Part shown: in pieces, positions 24,901 through 36,407 of the stretch | Layout of the letters: each line of letters starts with the position of its first letter | Position numbering within the stretch: position 1 is the stretch's first letter | NCBI GenBank assembly: GCA_040954595.2 | Contig: CM082583.2 | Coordinates: 8,494,001-8,558,000 of the forward strand | Direction: 5' to 3' | DNA from: Balanoglossus misakiensis | Taxonomy: Eukaryota > Hemichordata | DNA length: 64,000 nt | Translations under genes and position numbers: made by a program | Notes under the pieces: generated by a model | Seen by the model: only the letters and a program-made list of their open reading frames with translations | Databases searched by the model: none | Told to the model about the DNA's origin: nothing

Positions 24901-27372
24901 TTTTCAGTTTGCACATGTGACATTTGAAATGCAGACGAGTGCATTTGCGTACATGCTATTTTCGTCAGCACCAGGGGACGATTTGATGGTCTGACAATCA
25001 GGGGCTCTGATGTTTATAATATGGTCAAACCGTTAGAAATACTGCCGTGTTTACTTCAAACGAATTTTTCTGTTTAATGTTGGGTTTATGCATTTTTCAT
25101 TTTTTTATCGCTCATATGGCGAAAAACAGGAGGCAACCGTAAGTGCAGGCGCATTGAAATGAAAATCCTCTCTTTTTCTCGTTTTATATTCTGGGTACTT
25201 TATAAAGTGTGGCCTTCTTTTTAAAAAAATGACATTCCATAATCTATTATGCTAACGTAAAACCACACTATTTGAATATTCACATTTCTTCTGCACGTTT
25301 TTCATGATTTCAACTAACACGACGTCACCGACGTTAAATCTGGATAATTGTCTTCCATCTGATTAATCTTCAGCCTTTTACTAATATTCTCACTTGTGAC
25401 GTCACGTGGCAGTGAGAAGTGACCTTACTGAACAGTCATGCAAGTCTACTTTCCGCTTACGACCATTTCTCTGTTTCTTGTCGATCAAAGCTGTCAAATT
25501 TTAAGTTTTTGAACACGTGCATTGGATTACCAAATGCACGTTTTCTAGAAAGGATGCATGCATTATGACTGGTTTCTAATCTGCACATCATTCATGGTTA
25601 TCACTCTAGCTACCAAACTAACCCCCTTTTTATCTGTACACATTTTGGATAGTTCAGCTTAATTGACGATTCAAACTATCGTGCACATGTGCTAAATCAC
25701 AGCCTTAGGCTAAGTGGGTTTTTTTTTTTTGCTAAATTGTTACTTTAGAATGCACTAATAACACTCGTTGTATGTTGTTTCGATGCAGAAAGAGATGAAC
25801 GCACTTCATTTCGCCGCCATGAATGGACATACAGCGGTGGTCAAAGTTTTATTGATGCATGGATGCGACATGGACGCATCAAACAACGTAAGTGCACCAT
25901 CGTCGTTCGCTCTTGGCGTTTTCATTCAGGGCGCCATGTTCGGTGTCATGATTATTAAGAAATACATGCATTGCTGGTAGTCGAGCAAATACAATAAACA
26001 CTAGTTCGTGTTGTTAATTGCACAAAACTGGTCATTTTCTACTCCACAGCAAAACAACACAGCACTGCACTTGGCTGCGACTGGGAACCGACCGGAAGTT
26101 GTACACCAGCTTGTCAATGCCGGATGTGACGTCAACGTCGTCAATGCTGTACGTAAAATAGTGCCATCTTCGATCGATATGTTCAGATATTGCTTTCAGA
26201 GTTCAAGTGTCTTTGGCTGATTGTTACATTGGTACATGAAGAAGTGACTTGATTTTTCTCTCCTTTCTTTCTAGAGAAACCAAACAGCCTTACACGTTGC
26301 GACAGAGAACGCACTCACAAACGTGGTTGAAACGTTACTTATTGGCGGTATCAATGTCCACATCAAAGATAAGGTATATAAGGGAACATACGTTTTAACA
26401 ATCTAAATTTTATATTTGGTTGGTTTCATAATTGGGGAGATTACGTTATATCGCTAGATCAGCATTATCGTATTTGTATGCCGGACAACAAATAAATTCG
26501 CCCCCCCCCCATGACACTTGCTATTATACTTTACTCTTATTCTTCGTGTGTTGTTGCTGACGACAGTCTGGAAGAACCGCACTACAAATGGCTGCCAGAG
26601 CCGAACATATCACTATTACAGATATGATCATCAAGGCCGACAAATATTTTATGAGGAAGGTAGGTCGAGTTCCGATGGACATCTGTCATCGAAGTTGCAT
26701 TCCTTTTTAATATACGTGAAAAGCAAAACGTAGATGTAACACTCGGCAGTTGTTGTTGTTGGGATACATTGATAATTGGAGATAGGAGAGAGAGAAAGAG
26801 AGAGCAGACAGGTCAGAACTAATTTCGACCCTGTTGTCCCTTAAAGGAAATGAAAAACGAGGAGTTTCGTCGGGGCGAGGAGAAAATCCAATTTCGCAAA
26901 GACCAGAGCGAAGAGGCGGCTCAAATGCGACCGATTATCTGGAAGTTGGGTACGCGACAGTTGCGAAAGGACGAGTGGAAGAAACTAGCCTTTGTTTGGG
27001 GGTTCACTGACGCCCATATCAAAGCCATCGAACATCAATTTACAGGCGAAAAAAGTTGGAAAGAACACAGCTACAGACTTCTACTGATATGGCTACATGG
27101 GTGTGACGAGAACCCGGTAAAGGGACTGTATGAAGGACTTGTTGGGATTGGTCGAAAAGATCTTGCCGGTAAGCCAGCTGCATAATACTAGTATACCACT
27201 TTCAGAGTCCCACGAGGCTTGGTTTATATGGGAGAACTATTTTCTAGGTTTCCTAGAGTATTTTGCGAATTTATTATTAATCGTGCTGTATTTCCGTTAT
27301 TTTGCAGACCAAATACGCAGGAGGATAAATGCGCGCGCAGACGGTAATGGTGGTCGATGCTGCGTCTCCTAG
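18962..27372 (+). CDS. ANKDD1A: Ankyrin-repeat and death-domain protein (ANKDD1A-like) with C-terminal CaaX box
   Basis: Fourteen exons: 18962-19073, 19528-19631, 20453-20551, 20728-20826, 21203-21337, 23397-23495, 23668-23766, 24126-24224, 25789-25887, 26050-26148, 26275-26373, 26567-26659, 26847-27168 and 27308-27372. All junctions are GT-AG with compatible phases and give 540 aa. Residues 38-410 are ankyrin repeats (ELHEAARKGD, FGMNALLWAAWFG, GLSLLHCAALRGHLNVV and so on), mostly one repeat per exon. Residues about 437-520 form a death domain (WKKLAFVWGFTDAHIKAIE...LLLIWLHG), matching the order and length (about 520 aa) of vertebrate ANKDD1A. The protein ends in CCVS, a farnesylation-type CaaX box behind basic residues RRR, suggesting membrane attachment. 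The ATG at 18962 is chosen for its acidic start and phase; in-frame upstream ATGs (e.g. 18901) are possible. Exon 1 is the least certain exon. Confidence 0.88.
19094..19211. repeat. Direct repeat copy B (about 118 bp)
   Basis: Partner of 17959-18077, in the same orientation, starting 20 bases after the exon 1 donor of the ankyrin/death-domain gene. The two copies bracket that gene's first exon. Copy B contains ACCAATCAG, a CCAAT-box-like site that differs in copy A. Confidence 0.85.
20665..20674. repeat. Poly-C tract
   Basis: Ten C residues in intron 3 of the ankyrin/death-domain gene. Confidence 0.85.
24384..24422 (+). CDS. Possible 39-nt cassette exon in ankyrin/death-domain gene
   Basis: Between ankyrin exons ending at 24224 and starting at 25789 there is TTTTCCAG, then 39 open bases (RVFIEDVPVIEDE), then a GTATTT donor. 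It would insert 13 acidic residues in phase 0 without disturbing the frame. The donor is weak, and the exon is not needed for a complete protein, so it is only a candidate for alternative splicing. Confidence 0.25.
26501..26510. repeat. Poly-C tract
   Basis: Ten C residues about 56 bases before the exon 12 acceptor of the ankyrin/death-domain gene. Confidence 0.85.
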
Positions 27373-28629
27373 CAACACGTATAGTCCAATGGGTGACTTG
27401 GGGGTGTATATACACACCATGAAATTTCTTATTGTCCGGTGGTCAACTTCGTGGACACTAGGAAGTAGTAGTTTTTGTCTGACGGAGTTCCATCTAATCG
27501 TGTTAAAGATCGGGTTCGCTTCAGTGGACGGTAGCGAGTCCGGTCTTGGGAAAAGTGTAACATATCTTCATCGCGATGTTGATGAATCTTTACTGCGCTG
27601 TACATGCAATCAGCTTCTCGGCTCGCAATCAATCGTGTATCATTCAAAGGTAATTCTGTCGGCGTTTTAAAGAGGCAGCTGTTCAAGAAAATCTGCTTAC
27701 CACAAAGTCCAATAGTGGACACAGTGTGAAAGGGAAAGTTGGCGTTCTCTTTGATACGGAGGGACGAGAAATATTTAACAGTGAGACCTATTTCGATTTG
27801 CACAGGGAGTAAAGGCCTTACACGTGTACATGTACTTAAGGTCGCATGCCGTGAAACGTTTCTCGGCCTTTGGCGTTTTTGTACATACAATAATACATGT
27901 CCTGCAATACTGTTTATACTGCCAGTTTGAAGACAGAACTTCCTGCCGTGGGCGACATGTTTTATCTGTGTATGTCGCTGCCTCTGGGATATAAGTAATC
28001 ACGTAGACATTGTTGCGAGCAGTCCGGCATTTTAATTACATACAAGACTTGGTCTTAGCTAGATTATTACTCAAACAATCTGAATCTTAAATGGTGGTTG
28101 TAAAACTGGTTCTTTCGTCGTGTTGGTATAGGAGAAAACTCTACTTCCACGATTCACTAGACGTTTTACCTTTTGTTAGCTTTTTCTTATTTAATCTTCA
28201 TTTTTCTTGTATTTCTACCTTTGATATTTGTATCAGTATATTTGATAGTCAAGGTCACAGTAATTTCATTGTCGACATTGCGTTAGCAATTTTACACATT
28301 TGCCTGGTTTTGTTAACACCGTACTTAAAATTCTTTTCAGATGCTATTTTTTATATTCCGATTCGATGATTCGTCAAATGGTTTTATTAACAGCACATAA
28401 CAAGTCGTGTTATTCTTACTGCGACGTCATTATGTTAATGATGTATTTTCATTGTCGGATCTGATCAAGATTGATTTATGTACTTACCGATTTTTGTACA
28501 TCAAGATCATTCACTATGATATCCGATATTAACAGACGTGTTTTGAGAAATTTGTACCAGCATTTTATTTTTTAGCATTTGGGGCATTTTTTTTTTCAAT
28601 TTTGTGATTAGCTTTGATATTTATTATCT

Positions 28630-28635
28630 AATAAA
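28630..28635 (+). promoter_or_regulatory. Polyadenylation signal for ankyrin/death-domain gene
   Basis: AATAAA, followed about 25 bases later by a GT-rich stretch (GTCGTGTGTGTTTTGTGTTG) that fits the downstream element. It would give a 3' UTR of about 1.25 kb after the stop at 27372. Confidence 0.6.
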
Positions 28636-28659
28636 GAAGTAACGTAATTCACATTGTCA

Positions 28660-30353
28660 TGTCGTGTGTGTTTTGTGTTGAAGGGGAATAAGTAGAATGC
28701 CCAATTCTCATGACGTAAAGACACAACATATTTTGGTTGTGTGAAGGCTTGCTATATCGCCATCTTGGAAATCGCATGGGGTTGTGGGATACATCCTGCC
28801 TTTTCGGCACACGGTTTCGCCTGAAAACTTCATTTTTCGGCGTCCCTCAACTTCCTTGAAGCATCATTACTTACAATCGAAAATTCATAGTCAAATAGAA
28901 TAACTTAAAATTGATATGTTTCGGGGGGAAATGACAGAAAGCTGTTACTTACAGTAGAGGGTTTGCGCGATGAGAGCTGCAAGCCAGGAGAAAGGGCAGG
29001 CCTCGACTTTCCGTTTCCATAAGCAATGGTTTATGTACATTATCTCGAGTGAGGCTACCAAAATCTTGGAAAATCAAGTCCGTATCGTCACAGTCATGAC
29101 CTTCACTTTCACTTAGTTGTCAGAAATTGCACTGGGTAACGAATAGGTCGCATGATGTTTGCCCGTCAAAGACTGAGTTTCGAATGATGGAATGGCATGG
29201 CACCTCACCGACCGACCATCTGACAAATGCGCTGGCTGACAACTATCCAATCGAAATGCGTAATTCACCAGGTGCATTTTGTAAAGCTTGTGATTGGTTG
29301 CTGTGAATGAGAAGATTTTTAGCATACTAAGATAACAGATGTCGTAAGCCTGGTATACAATGACGAGGGACCTTCCTCTAGACTAGAGACAACAATATTC
29401 TTCTCATTGTCCCTGTGATTCATCCGCAAAATGGCCTTAGCGGTTGAACACAATACCTTCTGTTGTGATGAACAATAACTGACATTTTTTAGGAAACTTT
29501 CGCCGGAGGGCGTTGATTCATTCACAAGATACAATTTCCACTGTGTCCTTAAGTTCTTCAGGCAAGAATTTGGAGCAAGGCTATTTTAGAATGTTCATCA
29601 ATTCACCACTCCCATTGCTGTCCCTGGCGAGTATCCAACATTTCACTTTCCTATTACCCATTAGACGTCGCAACGAACTTAACAATTTGAGGAACAAGGG
29701 GTGGTAAAAACGATCAGTGGGTAATTTCTCTGAAAAATGTATATTTTCCTCAAGATAAGCTTACATTTTATGATAGTAAACTGTGTACAAGAAGTTTCGC
29801 GTTGTGTTCAGAAAGGTTTGTGGGCACAAATTGGCCACGGTGCCGTGATCTCTCTGTTGGCCTATGGTCGAATTAGCTAAGTGGATCACGAACACGATGA
29901 GCTCTTGTATCCCCTTTCGGTTGCAAATGTTTCTCGCGAGACTTGCCTTCGGGGTATGGACATCAAGCCTTGGTCTAAAGAAGGCTTTGAATTCTAAGTC
30001 GACCACAAACAGCGTAACATGGTACAGTTACGTCGCTAATTACACCAATCACCATTCCTTTTAGGAAACAATTGAGTCCTCTTTCATTGTTCGTGTACTC
30101 TTCAAAAAAACACCTGTTTGTGCTGACAATGTCAACAGCATTCTTGTCAAGACTATACTCGCGGACACATCATGTTTTGACAATGGACGCCGCGGCCAAA
30201 AATACCGCGTAACCGTTGCCACCGACAACCGTGGTTTGCTTACGCCTTGGGGTTTTACGCGACATATAACAACTTCGGCGGTCCGTCATGGTTATGACAC
30301 TTGTGCTTTTTTGTCTCAGTCGCTAAGTTCGCCCCGTTGGATTTCTCTTGAAG
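28660..30353. other. Intergenic region before the pentraxin/EGF gene
   Basis: Open frames here are short and none shows a known domain or a splice-consistent continuation. The 3' end of the ankyrin/death-domain transcript is predicted just to the left and the promoter of the pentraxin/EGF gene should lie at the right end. Confidence 0.5.
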
Positions 30354-33300
30354 ATGTGGTGTTCAAGATTCACCGTTGTTGTCGCCTATGTTCTCCTGAC
30401 TGCAGGTAACGAGTTATGACATAATTATATTTCTTTTGTTTCCGAGGTGGGGTGTTTTTCTTCGAGATTTGCGACGGGTGTACGTGATTCGCACTTATAC
30501 GTGAGCAGGTGCTCAGCGTGCCAAATAACAGGTGTACACCACGGTTGACACATTCTTTCGCTTTCTCTAAATTAACAGCGAACTTTGATCAGTGAAAATC
30601 ATCACGCTTTGCCTCTGTCAGTCGTTGATCTTTACTCAGAACAGAAATTCACAAATAAGAATATTACACACCATGTGATCAACTTTAAACTACCGCTTTG
30701 TTTGATACTGCTGTATCATCGCTAACGAGCCACTTTCAACATAAAGATTTTTCTTCGATGTCACCTTTTGGTGTGATGGTGGTGCCAAACACAATGGAAT
30801 AACATCTAGTCACACGCCATTTTTACAGTAGGACGTCAAACGTAAGCTCAGCACAGTCCTTCGGTCTCAAATTTAAGATCATGTGACTAAAAAGAGTCGT
30901 TATAATGTTATCTGCTGTGGATATCGTGAATGGAGCAGGCAATAGTTCTGTTTCAATTGATTTTAGCAATGTACGATGTTTAAGTTCAACATCCAGTCTG
31001 AATTGGACTACACACCGCGATTGTTGACATCTTTTATTCTTTTTGCACAAAATGATGGAGTGTTTACCCGACTGTAATCTTCTCCCGGCCTTTGTATGCC
31101 AAGTGTGTGTACAATATGGTCTCGGGCATAGTCGGTCTCGGGCAGTGTGCCAGTTCCACAGAACGTGTATATAGACCCTAACATGTATAGTGCAGCGGCC
31201 AATATTATCACAAAATAGAAACAAGATAAGAACACTTCGATGAAATATATGGAATATTTCGCAGCTAAAACATACTGGTACGTATACTTCACCGTATTTC
31301 AATATCCATAAGTTGACTACATGTATATGTTTTAATTGTCACCTCCATTCTTTTTAAGAACCCACAGTCAGTACATACGAAGACATGAAGTTCGTCTTTG
31401 ATGGAACTGGCTACTCGTCGCTGTCATCCCAGATAACCATACCGACCTTCGACGCAATGTCGGTGTGTTTCTGGATGCAAACTACCGGTACCAACCTGGG
31501 CACCCCGTTCTCTTACTACGACTCCGTCAACGACGAGTTGGCCGTCTACGTCTTCAGCCACGGGGGTGCCTTGGGCATATACAGCTGCGGCACGCTGATC
31601 ACGGGAGTCACTGGTAACGATGGCAACTGGAATCACGTGTGTCTGACGTGGGAGGACAGCGGACAAGTCTACTTCTACTGGAACGGCGAACAGACAGCCG
31701 AGAAGACTGGATGCATGACAAATGGGAACATCACGGGGGGCGGCTGTTTCCTGATCGGCCAGTGGCAGACGAGTTGTACATCAAACTCGTTCCAGGCGAC
31801 GGGAAGTTATTCGGGCAGTGTAGCCTTTTTCAACATATACAGCAGGGTGTTGAACGAAACTGAGGTGGCCACATTGGCCTCTAACTGTACGGAGAACGGA
31901 AACGGCGACGTCTTGGCTTGGTCCGATATCAGTAACTCAACGCTGACAGCGGTCACCGTTGAAGATGCTGATGTTTGTCGTAAGTATTTGTATGTTTGTT
32001 TGTTTGTTTTTGTCGATTGATTGATTGATTACTTGACTGACTGACTGACTGATTGATCGATTGATTGATTTATTCACCAGCTTGTAACGAGACAACCGCC
32101 CCCGTCGACGGCACAGTTGCAGTGACGGGCACCGGGATCAGCAGAGGTGACCAGGCAGTCTATGATTGTGATGCCGGCTACGATTTGGTCGGTGCTGATA
32201 ACGCCACGTGTACGAACACCGGTTGGTCGTATGACGTACCCCAGTGTTCAGGTAAGCAATGAAGTGGTTTGAAGAAGACGCTCTGCATTTATGTCACCGG
32301 ATTCTTTTCTATTGGAATTGTTGGTGAACACATGTATTTTCCTTTTATTGGTGTCAAACATTAAGGCTTATCAATTGCGGGAACGATTTTTGACAGTCAC
32401 TCTTGCTCCATAACTTCAGACACCAACGAATGTTCTTCTAACAATGGTGGCTGCAACCAAACATGTGTCAACATCGACGGTTCTTATTACTGCAACTGTA
32501 CAGATGGCTACGAACTGGATGCTGATGACGTTTCGTGTAATGGTAAGTCTTCTTTGGCCAATCAAGTGTTTTTCATTGATTATGTTGTGCCAAGCTGTCG
32601 TTTATTCTTTGCTCATGTTCAATTTTGCTCCAAATCTTCAGTATTGTCTCATTTTCAGACATTGAATTGTATCTAAATTATGTCTGGTTAAACGTTCGTT
32701 AAGGTTGGCCGACGTCTCCATTAAGGTTGGTCGACCTCTCTCAATCCACTCTTAGCTGCTGCATTACATGTACATATACGGCAAAGCGACATGCATTATA
32801 CGGTATATGTACTATTGTTATGATTTGTTGTGTCTTAGATGTAGATGAATGCTCTGCGAACAACGGTGGCTGTGGTCAAACCTGCGTCAACACCGACGGC
32901 TCATATTCCTGCAGCTGTACAGCCGGATACGAACTGGATAACGACACCGTAACATGTAATGGTGAGTCTTCTCTGCAGGCCAAGCGATCTGCTACTCACA
33001 CGACGAGGTCTGGCTAATGATAATTCCTAGCTTATTCAAAAGACGCCTTTCGGAAAATGTCGTTCTTCTTCGTCTGGTGTCATGGTGACAGGAGCTCATT
33101 TGAAATGAAGTGTTGTTACTTTTCAGATATAGACGACTGCTCCGATAACAACGCAGGCTGCTACCACACCTGTGTCGATGTCGGCGGGTCTTTTGAATGC
33201 GGTTGCAATGCGGGCTACGTATTGGATGACGACGGTGTCATGTGTAACCGTAAGTAACTCTTGACATTCTCTATGATAACCAAACCATCTCTACAGCATT

Positions 33301-34450
33301 GCCTGATAACGTAGTCTTCTGAATTATCATGTTTATCAAAAAGAGTCGGCTGCGAATGTAGAAAAGGGGTTTGGTATCCCAAATCGACTGATGGTGAAGA
33401 CGACGATGATGATGTACATTTTTATTCCGGCCTGCCGACTTACAAAACATTGACTGTCACAGATTGTCTATGTGTCTTTTTATGACATCGTGCAATACAT
33501 GTACTTATTTCTATACTTTTTATTTTTTCCAGTTATGTCAGGATTAGGTGAGTGGCTCTTGTTTAAGGATCCAAACAAACACGATCACATCCTATTTTTT
33601 CGCGCTTCCCGGGAAAAAAAACCCTCAATATTTCCAGATGTTCCTCACGCAAACAATTGACCTCCTTGATAAAGAATGATTGCGATTTTCCACCATGTCC
33701 ACTTTTGGTTACCAGAGGGAAAGCTAACAACTGGAACAATTTTATTGCAGATTTGACAATTTCGGACGTAAATGTGACCTCTCCTGCCGATCTGGTCTAT
33801 ACAGCGGATCTGGATTCCTTCGTCACCTTTTACCTCGTCATAGACAACATCGGGGACACTGCCCTGGCGGCAAATGGTGCTGGAGAGAGCAATTACAACA
33901 TATCCTTCTACTTCAGCCAACTGGATGACCTGGACGCCACTGGCGTGAACCAAACTACCGAGTCGTTCCCTGTCGACCTGAACAGCGCCACCAACTTAGC
34001 CATGGGTGTAGCCGGGTCCTCGTCCCTGACGATCACCGACGTGCAAGTTCTCGTCAATGTCCCCGTCGAGAATTGCGACAGCTACAATTACGCATGCTTT
34101 CTGGTGGCGCTGTCCAGCACTCTCAGCGACACGGAGTCTGACACTACAAACAACGATTTATGTGTCCCTTTTACCGACGGGTCTGTTGGACAGTTAACTT
34201 GCTCGGGTAAGTGGAGGAGTAGAAAAAAGAAAGTTGCACGTACATGCACTGTGGTAACTTCTGGGAAAGATGCACACACTGTTACGATAGAGTGCCTTAG
34301 AAGAGCACACCACTGATTGAATTGTCTGTGATCTCATGAGGTGTCTTGTGGTTTTGTTTTGCAGGGTCAACTCTCAGGCTGGATTGGCTTCTTGCAACTG
34401 TGTTGGCATCATTCCTAGTGTTGCACGCGCACAGAAGTTTCATGCTATGA
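30354..34450 (+). CDS. Pentraxin-sushi-EGF secreted or cell-surface protein
   Basis: Nine exons: 30354-30405, 31359-31979, 32081-32251, 32420-32542, 32839-32961, 33127-33249, 33533-33547, 33751-34206 and 34365-34450. Every junction is phase 1, giving 589 aa. Order: signal peptide 1-17; pentraxin-like domain about 27-222 ([45 protein letters not shown]); one sushi/CCP domain 225-281; three calcium-binding EGF domains 282-404, each one 123-nt exon and each with the C-x-[DN]-x4-[FY]-x-C hydroxylation pattern; five residues from a 15-nt microexon; a 152-aa beta-rich domain with two late cysteines that resembles CARDB-like sandwiches; and a C-terminal hydrophobic segment that could be a GPI signal or a membrane anchor. 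Role unknown; the domains suggest adhesion or pattern recognition. I know no vertebrate protein with this order. Confidence 0.82.
32014..32070. repeat. GATT/ACTG tetranucleotide microsatellite
   Basis: Imperfect GATT repeats interrupted by about four GACT units, ending about 10 bases before the acceptor of the sushi exon at 32081, so it occupies the normal polypyrimidine-tract and branch-point region. Confidence 0.85.
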
Positions 34451-34575
34451 TTTCTACACAGATGCGCACTATATCGACGAGAACACCTGGTTACTTGAAA
34501 AGTAAAACCAGTGTGAAATAATTAACCCGAACCTATAAAAATAGGCAATATTAAATTCTTCTTCACTTTCCCTCT

Positions 34576-34581
34576 AATAAA
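34576..34581 (+). promoter_or_regulatory. Polyadenylation signal for pentraxin/EGF gene
   Basis: AATAAA 126 bases after the stop codon at 34450. Confidence 0.55.
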
Positions 34582-35104
34582 CAATCTTTCAAATCACAGT
34601 TTCAAGTTTAAAATTTTACAACAGTCTCCCAGTATATTTAGTGGCGCAATCATGATGAACATATTTTTTATCGGAAAAGGTACACGACTGGGAGGAACGA
34701 TTGTCATGTCGATACATTTTCATTAAATATCACTAGCGACTGAGGTTTCTGCAATATAACATGTGCCAAAGTTTGGTGAAATTTTAACTTAGTTTCAGAC
34801 TTAGAACATTATATATGTAAAAACTTGTTAACAGAATCGCTTTGAGAAAATTAAACTTTGTTTATTACTATTTTAAATGTTTGTTTCCTGGTGATAGCTG
34901 GTCTGTGGTGTACTGTTTTGAGTGGATGATGGATGTTTTGGAATATGGATGGGTGTGATGATACATGTGTTGTTGGTTGTGAACTTTGACCTCAGGGAGA
35001 TCTGGTAAAGGATAATGTTAATGTCATGTACACTGTAAAATTAGCCCGTTAAAAGGGGGATGGTAAAAAATCGGTCAAATCCGGCGCAGTCTCACTCGTT
35101 CAGA

Positions 35105-35117
35105 CCCCCCCCCCCCC
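35105..35117. repeat. Poly-C tract
   Basis: Thirteen C residues upstream of the UQCR11 gene. Confidence 0.85.
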
Positions 35118-35229
35118 TCCGGATATTATTTGGTGCACCATACAGACCAAACAAAAGAGAAATACTTTTATTGTGTGGTGGCGCTGTTCAATTGACCTTT
35201 ATGCCGTGACCTTAGTGACGCTGACATTC

Positions 35230-35238
35230 GCCATCTTG
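35230..35238 (-). promoter_or_regulatory. YY1-like site at UQCR11 5' end
   Basis: CGCCATCTT on the plus strand (AAGATGGCG on minus), 38 bases before the ATG. YY1 sites of this kind are common at the starts of housekeeping and mitochondrial genes. Motif and position are the only evidence. Confidence 0.35.
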
Positions 35239-35275
35239 CCGGCTGCTGTGGGCACGTTCACAAGAATTTATCAAA

Positions 35276-35882
35276 ATGGCCCTTATTCAAAAGCTTATCG
35301 GACCTAGATATATCGAACTTGCAAGAAATTGGTAAGTTGCCATCGCAGCCTATCTCGTAAGAGTGAAAATATGAGATTATTTGTGACATTTCCGCAAAGC
35401 AGGTCAACCGGCGTTTTCACTAGCGCCTGGCCTTCCTAACGACGCAGGCGACACTTGCCGTCCACACAAAAATACCAGACAAAACCTCGAGCAACGGATC
35501 TCAGCTAAGGTGAATCCTGATCATGGTCCTGATTTTTTCTAGTGTTGGGGCAAACAACATTCATTATTCGTCCATGGTGGGGGTTGTCCAAAACCCAAAT
35601 TGGTTAACCACTGGCACATTACATTGCCAGGCAGAACATGGTCATGGGTATGGCACCGTGGCTGAAACCATGATGCCCCTGTGAGGTTGTACTGGCCTGT
35701 ATTTGCTCATTGCTCGAGATCAACAGTAACATTGTTGTGTGATATGCTCTGTCTACAGGAGGAAGACTGGTGTGACGTGGCTGTCAATTGGTGCACTGGG
35801 AGGAGTTTGGCTCTGTGACTGGAAAGCAGTCTTAGGTTACGTGCCATTCATCAAAGACAAATACCAAAGCGATGAGGAATAG
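35276..35882 (+). CDS. UQCR11: Cytochrome b-c1 complex subunit 10 (UQCR11)
   Basis: Two exons, 35276-35331 and 35759-35882, joined in phase 2 at consensus GTAAGT...CAG, encode 59 aa; the human protein is 56 aa. The N-terminus reads M-A-L-I-Q-K-L-I-G-P-R-Y-I-E-L-A-R-N-W, paralleling the family's L-G-P-R-Y-x-E-L-x-x-N-W. A single hydrophobic helix follows, then D-W-K-x-x-L-x-Y-V-P-F-I and a charged tail. This is the small single-span subunit of respiratory complex III in the inner mitochondrial membrane. A polyadenylation signal lies about 100 bases after the stop. Such small genes are often missed by annotation pipelines. Confidence 0.92.
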
Positions 35883-35984
35883 AAAGTGGACTGTGTCTTC
35901 TCAGTATTTTTAGGTAGAAATGTATATACAAATAGGTGTGGTAATTACAACTGTCAGATCAGACTCAAAGAAACACTCACTACT

Positions 35985-35990
35985 AATAAA
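35985..35990 (+). promoter_or_regulatory. Polyadenylation signal for UQCR11
   Basis: AATAAA 103 bases after the UQCR11 stop codon. Confidence 0.6.
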
Positions 35991-36200
35991 TGTGGACTTA
36001 TCAAACCTTTGTATACATATGCATATTTGTTTTCTAACTGACCATCCCTTATCACTGCCAGGGGTGGGGATTATTTGATGTTGCATATGCTTCTGAAATG
36101 TTCACTAACTCTTTGATTTTTGTTTTTGTTCTTCAGCAGGGTCTGGTAGTGGTCAAATCTGGATCTAGTTCCATCAACCCGTAATAGTGGTACTTTCAAG

Positions 36201-36407
36201 ATGCCTTCTTCAGTTGAGACTGAGAAGATTTCATCAGCATTGTCTACTAATTTGTTTTCAAACTTTGCTGCAATTGAGTGTTTTTCCCTGCGTGTTGGTA
36301 CTCTTGTACAAATTGATCTGTCTGTCGAGCAATGTCAACTTCTCAATAAAGAGAAAACACAACCGTACATTGACTTGTTGTTTGAACTTAAAGAAAACAA
36401 TATTTAA
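36201..36407 (+). CDS. Hypothetical 68-aa protein or terminal exon
   Basis: An open frame of 68 codons begins with ATG preceded by CAAG. It has a hydrophilic N-terminal half, then a regular pattern (VGTLVQIDLSVEQCQLL...PYIDLLFELKE) that looks helical and protein-like. Its stop codon overlaps an AATAAA signal at 36406-36411, so a transcript could end there. An acceptor-like CAG lies upstream near 36139. I do not recognise the family. It may be a small gene, an alternative UQCR11 3' exon or chance. Confidence 0.3.
   Translation: MPSSVETEKISSALSTNLFSNFAAIECFSLRVGTLVQIDLSVEQCQLLNKEKTQPYIDLLFELKENNI

Noticed and set aside
27429-27890. 153-codon minus-strand frame
   Set aside because: It lies antisense in the predicted 3' UTR of the ankyrin/death-domain gene, with unremarkable composition and no family motif.
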